Shown here piece after piece: positions 31,903-38,102 of a DNA stretch of 38,102 bases (positions within the stretch are counted from its first letter, which is position 1; each line of letters starts with the position of its first letter). The position numbers and the translations under genes are program-made. This DNA comes from an uncultured bacterium (GTDB lineage: Bacteria > Verrucomicrobiota > Kiritimatiellia > CAIKKV01 > CAITUY01), in NCBI GenBank assembly GCA_903895695.1, contig CAITUY010000149.1, forward strand, positions 1 through 38,102. The letters run 5' to 3'. Under the pieces are notes generated by a model that worked only from the letters and a program-made list of their open reading frames with translations, ran no database searches and was not told where the DNA came from.

Positions 31903-33360
31903 TCAACTCCAGAGCGACCCGATTTCTTCGACGGAGGCATCGACCAGTTTCTTGCCGCCATCCGAGCCGACATTGCCATTGATGATCAAGCCGCCGTAAC
32001 CGCCAAGCTGTTCGGCGCGCGCGTTGGGCAGATAGCCGCCCGTGCCGCCGCAGAGCTGGACGACGAACGTTTGCCCCGCCGCGCTCCGCGCCTTGATCTG
32101 CTGCCCGAAGTCCAAGTAGAGCTCGAAGGGATTGGTTACGAAGGCGGCGGCGCCCAGCCTGACGACATGCATTTCCAAGTCGAACAGGGGCGTGGCGTCC
32201 TGGCTTTCGTACCGGGCAACCACGGCCCGGTTGTTTTGGATCAGCACGAAGTGATGGAGCTTGCTGTCATAGGGGCCCGGGTGGGGCGGGCCTTTCTCGC
32301 CCCGGGCGACCTCCTCGCAGAACTGGCGGTAGGCCGCGTCTTCCGGGAGGACGGCCTCCAGTTCGGCCAGCGTTTTTTTGGCGTCGGTATAGTCCCGATA
32401 GGACGCGCGCCGGCGCGGCAGGGAGACCGGCTTGACCGTGTGCCGCAACACCGGGGCGTAATCAATCTTTGAGGCCATCTCGAGGCAGGCCTTCTTTACC
32501 GCCTCCGAGAGCCTTCTTCCGATTTCTGCCACCCCATCCTCGTGCCAGAAATCCGGTTCGCCCTTGTAGTTCCGGGCCAGATCCCGGGGCGACTGGCAGC
32601 CGGCGGCGCTGATCTGGGCGAACACGCGGAACTCGTCTCCAAAACACCGCTTAAGCTGCTGCCGGGTTTCGCCGACAAAATCGGACGAGATCTTGTACGT
32701 GGCCTCCATCACCTGTGAAGGGCAGGCCAGGTTGAGAATGACACCCGTTGGTTTGGAGGTCTCGTCAAATGTGAAGAGTAGGTCAACGCCGGAATCCTCG
32801 CCCCCCTCCAGGCCGACAAAATCTTCGCGGTCGGTTCGCCCGTACATCTCGGCTGTGCCGTTGGCATACGCGGCCCGCCGGCAATGCCCCACTCGTGCGA
32901 ACGCCAACCCATTCGCCACGCCACCCGGTCGGCGGTTTCGCCAGGCCTCGCTGACCAGTGCCACAAGCTTGCCGAGCAGAAATCCGCGGTACTCTGCCGC
33001 CGGCAGAATGCCCGCCAGCTCGGCGAGCCAGCCGATCCCACAAATGAGGTCGACGCCCGGCGCGTTATGCGTGTGAGTGGCGTTCAGGAAGACCTTCGAT
33101 GCGTCGATGTCAGGCAGTTCCGTGCGGAGCCTTTGGCGCAATTCCTCCTGGAAATCGGACTGGAACCCCACCAGTTCAAGCGAGACCATCACGGCGTGAT
33201 CGCCGTTCCCGGACTCGAGCGCCAGCGCTGTCGCCGAGAGGCGCGAATGGATGGCGTCGGTGACGCGATGATAGTACTGCCCGGAAAGGTCCACCTTTCC
33301 CGCGGGGGTCGTGTCTGTTTCCGCCCAGCCAATCAGCAACTTTGGGGGTGTCGTGCTCAT
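31903..33360 (-). CDS. Neutral/alkaline ceramidase N-terminal-domain-like hydrolase
   Basis: 485 aa from the ATG at 33360; the frame extends 15 codons upstream but those residues fall in the regulatory region. The N-A-T-H-T-H-N-A-P-G motif (H96/H98) and S-A-A-G-C-Q-S-P-R-D (a Ser in the position of the catalytic Ser of neutral ceramidases) match that fold. The canonical signal peptide and C-terminal Ig-like domain are absent and it is shorter than true ceramidases (about 650-700 aa). Many cytoplasmic relatives exist with unknown substrates; amide hydrolysis of an N-acylated sugar or polyol would suit the cluster. It is the first gene of the minus-strand run. Confidence 0.75.
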   Translation of the reverse strand: MSTTPPKLLIGWAETDTTPAGKVDLSGQYYHRVTDAIHSRLSATALALESGNGDHAVMVSLELVGFQSDFQEELRQRLRTELPDIDASKVFLNATHTHNAPGVDLICGIGWLAELAGILPAAEYRGFLLGKLVALVSEAWRNRRPGGVANGLAFARVGHCRRAAYANGTAEMYGRTDREDFVGLEGGEDSGVDLLFTFDETSKPTGVILNLACPSQVMEATYKISSDFVGETRQQLKRCFGDEFRVFAQISAAGCQSPRDLARNYKGEPDFWHEDGVAEIGRRLSEAVKKACLEMASKIDYAPVLRHTVKPVSLPRRRASYRDYTDAKKTLAELEAVLPEDAAYRQFCEEVARGEKGPPHPGPYDSKLHHFVLIQNNRAVVARYESQDATPLFDLEMHVVRLGAAAFVTNPFELYLDFGQQIKARSAAGQTFVVQLCGGTGGYLPNARAEQLGGYGGLIINGNVGSDGGKKLVDASVEEIGSLWS

Positions 33361-33388
33361 GAAGCGGTCTGTTCTTATGTGGTAATAC

Positions 33389-33459
33389 GTGCTATCTATG
33401 CACAAGTCGTTGTGGGTGTAAATACTACACCTCAGGGCGGCATTGGTAGATTTTACTAC
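33389..33459. promoter_or_regulatory. Divergent regulatory region dense in inverted repeats
   Basis: The 154 bases between the divergent starts at 33360 and 33515 are AT-rich. Four inverted repeats lie in a row: GTGC-N7-GCAC (33389-33403), CACAA-GTCG-TTGTG (33401-33414), GGTGTA-AATAC-TACACC (33415-33431, perfect) and GTAG-N6-CTAC (33446-33459). Such spaced dyads suit LacI or GntR-type repressors or an AraC/XylS-type activator. No regulator gene is in the window. Exact -35/-10 hexamers are not clear. The rightward gene has AAGGAG (33504-33509). Confidence 0.6.
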
Positions 33460-33514
33460 ATATTAACAACTTCAAGCACACCGCACCGTCGAGCCTGTCG
33501 ACCAAGGAGACCGC

Positions 33515-34891
33515 ATGAGCAAGACCAAGAACACATACTGGGCGCACGTTGATTTGTCCCAATACCCGGACATGAAGGTTCCGGCCCCGGGGCCCCAGTC
33601 GAAAGAGTGGCACGCGCGCTGCACCCGGTATTTCAAGGGACTGAGCAGCCAGGTGAAGCTTTTCCCGGTGGCCTTCGAGTCCGGCTACGGCTGCACCCTC
33701 AAGGATGTGGATGGCAACTCGTATATCGACTTCTCATCCGGCATCTATGTGACGACGTTGGGGCACTGTCACCCGAAAATCACCGAGGCGATCCGGAAGC
33801 AGGCCGGTAGCCTGATGAACGCCCATGACTTCACGACACCGATCAAGGCCCGGCTGATGGAAAAGATGGCGGCCACCTTGCCGGGGGACTTGAAGGGTTT
33901 CCAGCTCTATGACTGCGGGACCGCGGCGGTCGAGGCCGGCTTGCGGGTGTGCCGGGCCGCCACGGGAAAGCCGGAGTTGATCTCCGGCTTCAACGACTTC
34001 CACGGCAAGACCTATGGCGCCGTTTCGCTGGCGGAGTTCCGCGACCCGGCGTATGGGCCTGCGCGCGCACCCGGCAGCCACATGGTCCCGCGGCCGAATC
34101 CTTACCGGCCACTCTGGACCAAGGCGGATGGGACCATCGATACCGACAAGTATATTGCCTTCTATGACGAATACATCGCGCGGGCCACGGTAAACCAGGT
34201 GGCCGCGATTGTCATGGAGCCGATCCAGGGCTGGGGCGGTTCCGTGATTCCGCCGGACGATTTCTTCCCCAAACTGCGCCAGTACTGCGATGAGCACAAG
34301 ATCCTGCTGATGGCCGATGAGGTGCTGACCAGCATGGGTCGCACCGGCAAATGGCTGGCCATGGAGCACTGGGGCGTTGTGCCCGACGTCGTGACGCTCG
34401 GCAAGGGGTTCGGCAACGGGTTCCCGGTCACCGCGGTCGCGGTACGCGAACCTTACAAGGAGGCCATCGAGAAGATTTCGGCTTCTTCCAGCTACGGGGG
34501 CAACCCCGTGGCCTGCGCGGCGGCGCTGGCCTGCTTCGAGGTGATCGAGGAGGAGCGCCTGCTCGACCGCGCGCTGCACCTCGAGCAACTGGCCATGAAG
34601 TACATGAAGGGCATGATGGCGCGCCACAAGATCGTCGGTGATGTGCGGGCCAAGGGCTGCCTGATGGGGATCGAGCTCGTCAAGGACCTGGCCGCCAAGA
34701 CGCCGTTCGATCAGGCCGGCCGGCTGGTCTACCAGAAGGCCTTTGCCAAGGGGCTGGCCTGGATCCCGGCAGGACACATTCTGCGGATGAGCCCGCCCAT
34801 CGTCATGGAGGACGAGGTGCTGATCAAGGGTCTTGAGATGATCGAGGAAGCGATCGGCGAGACCGAGAAGGATCTCGGCTACACCCGGTAG
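33515..34891 (+). CDS. Class III (PLP-dependent) aminotransferase
   Basis: 458 aa with AAGGAG before the ATG. Class III features: T-L-G-H-C-H-P at 81-87, D-C-G-T-A-A-V-E at 133-140 (PLP phosphate), F-H-G-K-T at 162-166, E-P-I-Q-G at 235-239, A-D-E-V at 267-270 (Asp to the pyridine N) and L-G-K-G-F-G-N-G at 295-302 (K297, Schiff base). The family transaminates omega-amino acids, diamines or amino sugars. The paired Gfo/Idh/MocA gene 15 bases downstream recalls oxidation-transamination pairs used with amino sugars and aminocyclitols. Confidence 0.92.
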   Translation: MSKTKNTYWAHVDLSQYPDMKVPAPGPQSKEWHARCTRYFKGLSSQVKLFPVAFESGYGCTLKDVDGNSYIDFSSGIYVTTLGHCHPKITEAIRKQAGSLMNAHDFTTPIKARLMEKMAATLPGDLKGFQLYDCGTAAVEAGLRVCRAATGKPELISGFNDFHGKTYGAVSLAEFRDPAYGPARAPGSHMVPRPNPYRPLWTKADGTIDTDKYIAFYDEYIARATVNQVAAIVMEPIQGWGGSVIPPDDFFPKLRQYCDEHKILLMADEVLTSMGRTGKWLAMEHWGVVPDVVTLGKGFGNGFPVTAVAVREPYKEAIEKISASSSYGGNPVACAAALACFEVIEEERLLDRALHLEQLAMKYMKGMMARHKIVGDVRAKGCLMGIELVKDLAAKTPFDQAGRLVYQKAFAKGLAWIPAGHILRMSPPIVMEDEVLIKGLEMIEEAIGETEKDLGYTR

Positions 34892-34906
34892 GCGGGGGGA
34901 GACAGC

Positions 34907-36049
34907 ATGAAGACCATCCGATTCGGAGTCATCGGCTGCGGCCTCATGGGCCGCGAATTCGCCAGCGCCTCAGCGCGCTGGTGCCATCTCACCGGGATCG
35001 ATGTGCGCCCGGAAATCGTGGCGATCTGCGACAAGAACCGGGCGATCTATGACTGGTACACGGCGAGTTTCCCCGCCATCCGGCAGGTAACGGATGACTA
35101 CCGGGCTTTGCTGGCCAATCCCGAGGTGGAGGCCGTGTATGTGGCCGTTCCCCACAACCTGCACCAGGAAATCTACTGCGCCGCCATCGAGGCGGGCAAA
35201 CACCTGATGGGCGAGAAGCCCTTTGGGATCGACAAGCCGGCCTGCGACGCCATCATGGCCGCCCTCAAGCGCCATCCGGCCGTGCTGGCGCGCTGTTCGT
35301 CCGAGTCGCCCTTCTTCCCTGCCATGCAGAAGATTTGCGATCTGATCGAGCGCGAGGCTTTCGGCCGGATCATCGAGGTCAACACCGGGTTCCTGCACTC
35401 GAGCGACCTGGATGCCGGCAAGCCGATCAACTGGAAACGGATGATCCAGTTCAACGGCGAGTACGGCGTCATGGGCGACCTCGGCATGCACGCCTGCCAT
35501 GTCCCATTCCGCGCGGGTTGGTTTCCCCGGAACGTGCGCGCAATCCTGAGCGACATCGTGAAGGAACGCCCGGACGGCAAGGGCAATACCGTGCCCTGCC
35601 TGACCTGGGACAACGCGACTCTGTTCTCCGAGGTCACGGACCCCGCCACCGGCGAACCCTTCCCTTGGACCCTCAAGACGCAGCGCATATCCCCGGGGCA
35701 GCGGAATAATTGGTATGCCGAGATTCTCGGAACCCGGATCTCGGTCCGGTGGTCAAGCGTACAGGCGGACGTCCTCGAGATCCTGGAATACATGGGCGGG
35801 GAGCAAGCCTGGCGGCAACTCCAGACGGGCCATGAGACGGCGTTCAAGACCATCACCGGCGACATTTTCCAGTTCGGCTTTTCCGATTCGATCCTGCAGA
35901 TGTGGGCCTCGTTCGTCCACGAACTCGCCCACGGCAAGCCGATCAAGCGCTTCGCCGGGTGCGTGACGCCGGACGAGGCTTTCCTCAGCCATAGGCTCTT
36001 CACGGCGGCACTGGAGTCGCAGAAGAGCCAGGCAACGGTCGCCTTGTGA
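34907..36049 (+). CDS. Gfo/Idh/MocA family oxidoreductase
   Basis: 380 aa. R-F-G-V-I-G-C-G-L-M-G-R-E-F at the start is the dinucleotide-binding loop, V-Y-V-A-V-P-H-N-L-H follows, and G-E-K-P-F-G (about 101-106) contains the catalytic-site Lys of the family. The C-terminal domain ends with a conserved R-F-A-G-C-V-T-P-D-E-A-F-L-S-H-R. A GGGGGAG ribosome site lies in the 15-base gap behind the aminotransferase. It likely oxidises a hydroxyl to a ketone (or the reverse) on a sugar, cyclitol or their amines. Confidence 0.92.
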   Translation: MKTIRFGVIGCGLMGREFASASARWCHLTGIDVRPEIVAICDKNRAIYDWYTASFPAIRQVTDDYRALLANPEVEAVYVAVPHNLHQEIYCAAIEAGKHLMGEKPFGIDKPACDAIMAALKRHPAVLARCSSESPFFPAMQKICDLIEREAFGRIIEVNTGFLHSSDLDAGKPINWKRMIQFNGEYGVMGDLGMHACHVPFRAGWFPRNVRAILSDIVKERPDGKGNTVPCLTWDNATLFSEVTDPATGEPFPWTLKTQRISPGQRNNWYAEILGTRISVRWSSVQADVLEILEYMGGEQAWRQLQTGHETAFKTITGDIFQFGFSDSILQMWASFVHELAHGKPIKRFAGCVTPDEAFLSHRLFTAALESQKSQATVAL

Positions 36050-36062
36050 TCGGCAACTCGAC

Positions 36063-36827
36063 TCAGAATTCCCACGAGAGCTTCTCGGGCAACCCGAAGA
36101 AGGGGGCGAGTTCGCGGTAGAAGGCCAGATGCCCGAGCGGACCGGGATGCGTGGCATCGGACATCCGCATCCAGAGTTTGTTGGGATTGGTGACCCCCGG
36201 GCCGGCGTGCGAAGCGTCGGCCTTCAGCCAGGCCGTGTAGTGGTCCACCACCGGCACATCCAGTTTCTTGCCCAGCGCGACGATCTTGCCGGCCACGTCC
36301 GTGCGATAATCCGGCCACTCTTTGCCCGCGGGTAGCGGCGGCGTTACGGCCGGCATGTTCGGGACGACGGCCGGGTTGGGCGTCCGCAGCAGGACCTCGG
36401 CCCCGGTTTTCTGCACCCGCCGCACCAGTTGCGTCATCGCCTCCTCATTGGCATCCCAGTAGCAGATGATGACGAGGTCAGGCTCGAAGCGGAGCACGTC
36501 GTGATCCAGTCGCTTCAAACCGCCCTCCGAGCCTTCGCCGCAGTGCCCGGCATCGATCATGATGACCCGGTTGGCGCCGTACTTCTCGAACAGGGCCTCC
36601 TGCAGCAGATAGACCCAGTTCAGGTGTCCGCGGGTGTGGAACGTCAGCTCGGTATTCGAATCGCCCAGCGCGACGATTGTGACCTGTTCGCCCCGTTCCA
36701 ACTTTGTCAGTAGTTTCTTCATGGTGACTCCATTCGTCTCCGGTGCGCCCAGGCCCGGGGCAGCGGACAGCAGCGCAGCGGCCATGAGTGCACACATTAT
36801 GATCTTCCCATTGCGGTGCAGATTCAT
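36063..36827 (-). CDS. Exported SGNH/GDSL-type hydrolase
   Basis: 254 aa. The chosen start (36827) leads into a signal peptide (NGKIIMCALMAAALLSAAPG, then a probable cut after GLGA). SGNH blocks are A-L-G-D-S-N (S57), G-H-C-G-E-G-S (block II), Y-W-D-A-N-E (N127, replacing the usual G-x-N-D) and S-D-A-T-H-P-G (D224/H227). An extracytoplasmic esterase is likely, for example deacetylating polysaccharides before import. In-frame starts at 36839 and 36857 are possible. It converges on the dehydrogenase gene with 13 bases between, without an obvious terminator. Confidence 0.85.
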   Translation of the reverse strand: MNLHRNGKIIMCALMAAALLSAAPGLGAPETNGVTMKKLLTKLERGEQVTIVALGDSNTELTFHTRGHLNWVYLLQEALFEKYGANRVIMIDAGHCGEGSEGGLKRLDHDVLRFEPDLVIICYWDANEEAMTQLVRRVQKTGAEVLLRTPNPAVVPNMPAVTPPLPAGKEWPDYRTDVAGKIVALGKKLDVPVVDHYTAWLKADASHAGPGVTNPNKLWMRMSDATHPGPLGHLAFYRELAPFFGLPEKLSWEF

Positions 36828-37118
36828 TCGTCGGAGCATAGGCCATAGCGTTTGCATGTCAATATCGCGGCCGCCCGGAACAACGGCCGCCGGCTCGAGA
36901 GCGCGCGGGGCATCGCGGTCGGACTCCGACTGTCGGCAAGGGCATGCCGCCCAGCTCATCCTCAGCCACGGACTGAGAATCCGCCCTGAGAACCCGCCCT
37001 GCCGCATCTTCCAGGACACCGCAGGCCCTGCCCGGCAGACTCAACGACGCGGCCGCGAACATGCTGGATACCAGTGAGATACATCGTCAGGCCCGTCTCC
37101 CGGATCCCGGGGTTACGC
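36828..37118. other. Non-coding stretch upstream of the exported SGNH hydrolase
   Basis: The stretch (about 290 bases, continuing as a promoter region to 37251) is GC-rich. Open frames in it lack ribosome binding sites and recognisable motifs. It probably contains the promoter of the minus-strand hydrolase, but no convincing hexamers were seen. Confidence 0.5.
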
Positions 37119-37146
37119 TTGACTAGCAGTCGTGACGGGTGACAAT
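37119..37146 (+). promoter_or_regulatory. Possible promoter for the last gene
   Basis: TTGACT (37119-37124) and GACAAT (37141-37146) are spaced 16 bases. The -10 matches four of six consensus positions. It lies about 105 bases before the ATG at 37252 and points towards it. Moderate support only. Confidence 0.4.
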
Positions 37147-37251
37147 GGCCCGCGGAAGGTAGACTGGCTCGGGGATTTCACGCAGGCTGACCCTGGCCTA
37201 CCGGGCCGCCAAAAGGCAACTTGGTACAGAGAATAGTTGGCTCATGACAAA

Positions 37252-37980
37252 ATGAACTACACGAAAGAACATGCGGCCAAGGCCTTGGCAATCATGGAGC
37301 GGCTACATCCGAGAGTAAGTCCTCGGTCAGAGTATTCTGAACTTGTCAGCATTCTGCGCGATCCAGCGCGATGGAAGGACGCACATGGTATCTTCGACAA
37401 GATCCGTGTGAACATCACGCTTCCAAACGAACGAAGGAAGGTGCATGGCGCGGAGGCGATTTTCGCGTTCGTGGCGGAGAATGCCGCAAAGACCGCATAC
37501 AATTGCAGTGGGGAAGATGCGCCATTTGATGACGACAGTTTTGAGTGGCTGTTGAAGAACGAGGAGGACTTCTTGCGAGAAGTGCGACTACCCGCACCAG
37601 ATGAGTTACGTTGGCCGCACACGAAGATGAACAAGAAAGCAGTAGGTTGCCTGCTGGCGGTTGTCATCGCCGTGGTCGCGCTGGCTGCTCTCAACCTGGT
37701 TGAGCGGTCACGTATGCGATCGAGAATCGCCGAGTTCGACACATGCGATCACCATGCGCTTCTGGCTGCCTGTCGCGATATGGTCACCCATAGGGATGCC
37801 TATCGTAAGAACAAGAGTTGTTTGCCCTCTGCGTCAGATGTGGAGTCGGTGTATCTCACGCCGAAAGCCACCCCATTTGATGAAGCGGTCCCCGAAGTCA
37901 TCCGGAGCCTTCGGCCGTTCTACATCGTCATTAAGAAGGACTCCGTCATCATTACCTGCCACGAGCCGGTTGCGCTGTGA
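37252..37980 (+). CDS. Hypothetical single-pass membrane protein
   Basis: 242 aa from the ATG at 37252 (a TTG at 37237 is also in frame). No family is recognised. Residues 1-125 are hydrophilic and helical (HAAKALAIMERLHP, SEYSELVSILRDPARW, then GAEAIFAFVAENAAKTAYNC). A single hydrophobic helix (GCLLAVVIAVVALAALNLV) lies at about 132-150, after a basic MNKK. The C-terminal 90 residues contain three Cys and a beta-strand-rich end (PFYIVIKKDSVIITC). GC content is lower than in the sugar cluster, suggesting accessory DNA. Confidence 0.65.
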   Translation: MNYTKEHAAKALAIMERLHPRVSPRSEYSELVSILRDPARWKDAHGIFDKIRVNITLPNERRKVHGAEAIFAFVAENAAKTAYNCSGEDAPFDDDSFEWLLKNEEDFLREVRLPAPDELRWPHTKMNKKAVGCLLAVVIAVVALAALNLVERSRMRSRIAEFDTCDHHALLAACRDMVTHRDAYRKNKSCLPSASDVESVYLTPKATPFDEAVPEVIRSLRPFYIVIKKDSVIITCHEPVAL

Positions 37981-38102
37981 GAGAGCTTGGTGAGTGCGTG
38001 GGCGGGAACTGTCGCCGCGGAACGGAGCGGAATAGCTACGGTGCGGCTGGCGGAGAGCGGGGCGAGGTGAAAGAGGGCATTTGCAGGGGATGGCGGGCAG
38101 AC
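37981..38102. other. Window end without recognised feature
   Basis: These 122 bases after the last stop are GC-rich and contain no start with a ribosome binding site that can be followed. A neighbouring gene may begin beyond the window. Confidence 0.4.

Noticed and set aside
37165..37215. GGTAG...CTACC flanks resembling the hairpin element ends
   Set aside because: Only the five-base ends match; no inner hairpins with TCC-type loops are present.

Overview
This 38.1 kb window is high-GC (mostly above 60 %) bacterial chromosomal DNA. Gene content fits an uncultured heterotroph of the PVC type (Kiritimatiellota, Lentisphaerota or Verrucomicrobiota), or a similar Planctomycete/Hydrogenedentes-like lineage. 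The clues are an ATPase/von Willebrand-like operon with SpoIIM and RDD proteins in a probable non-sporulator, a secreted multihaem cytochrome ending in a D-x-D-x-D-G-x-x calcium repeat, a DUF4091 glycosidase, a URO-D paralogue, paired Gfo/Idh/MocA dehydrogenases, and short TGAACAC-type intergenic repeats. The lineage is an inference. No rRNA, tRNA, CRISPR array, IS transposase or phage gene was found.

Layout. (1) 1-52 (-) is the start of a gene leaving the window, with a strong apparently leaderless promoter. (2) 221-10575 (+) is one long, tightly coupled operon: GYF_2-RDD protein, two B-box zinc-finger membrane proteins around an unknown membrane protein, DUF4129, DUF4350, MoxR ATPase, DUF58, SpoIIM-like and a second RDD protein. 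Most junctions overlap by 4 bases (ATGA or GTGA). (3) 10596-12932 (-) is a secreted protein with nine CxxCH haem sites. (4) 13149-17549 is a lower-GC accessory stretch: nitroreductase, AAA/DUF4143 ATPase, DUF2007 protein, a hypothetical, a chimeric RDD/nitroreductase pseudogene, and a YefM-YoeB-type toxin-antitoxin pair behind a palindromic operator. (5) 17629-20747 (+) holds a DUF4091/GH123-like protein and a GH20 beta-N-acetylhexosaminidase. (6) 20822-21822 holds a hypothetical gene and a HigB-HigA pair whose toxin looks 5'-truncated.

(7) 21836-33360 (-) is a ten-gene run: SGNH hydrolase, AraA/FucI-like isomerase, class I aldolase, URO-D-family protein, amidohydrolase, Gfo/Idh/MocA oxidoreductase, polytopic membrane protein, second isomerase-like protein, PfkB kinase and a ceramidase-N-terminal-like hydrolase. 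Across a regulatory region packed with inverted repeats it diverges from (8) a class III aminotransferase and a second Gfo/Idh/MocA oxidoreductase (33515-36049, +). Together these could catabolise an amino- or N-acyl-sugar or cyclitol by deacylation, oxidation/transamination, isomerisation, phosphorylation and aldol cleavage. That pathway is inferred from families only. (9) 36063-36827 (-) is an exported SGNH hydrolase. (10) 37252-37980 (+) is an unknown single-pass membrane protein.

The most unusual non-coding signal is a set of three inverted pairs of hairpins (REPIN-like). One is intergenic, one supplies the stop codon of the DUF4350 gene, and one lies in frame inside the DUF4129 gene and encodes its linker. 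Stems differ while the TCC-containing loop is kept. A second notable signal is the chimeric pseudogene at 16111-16666.
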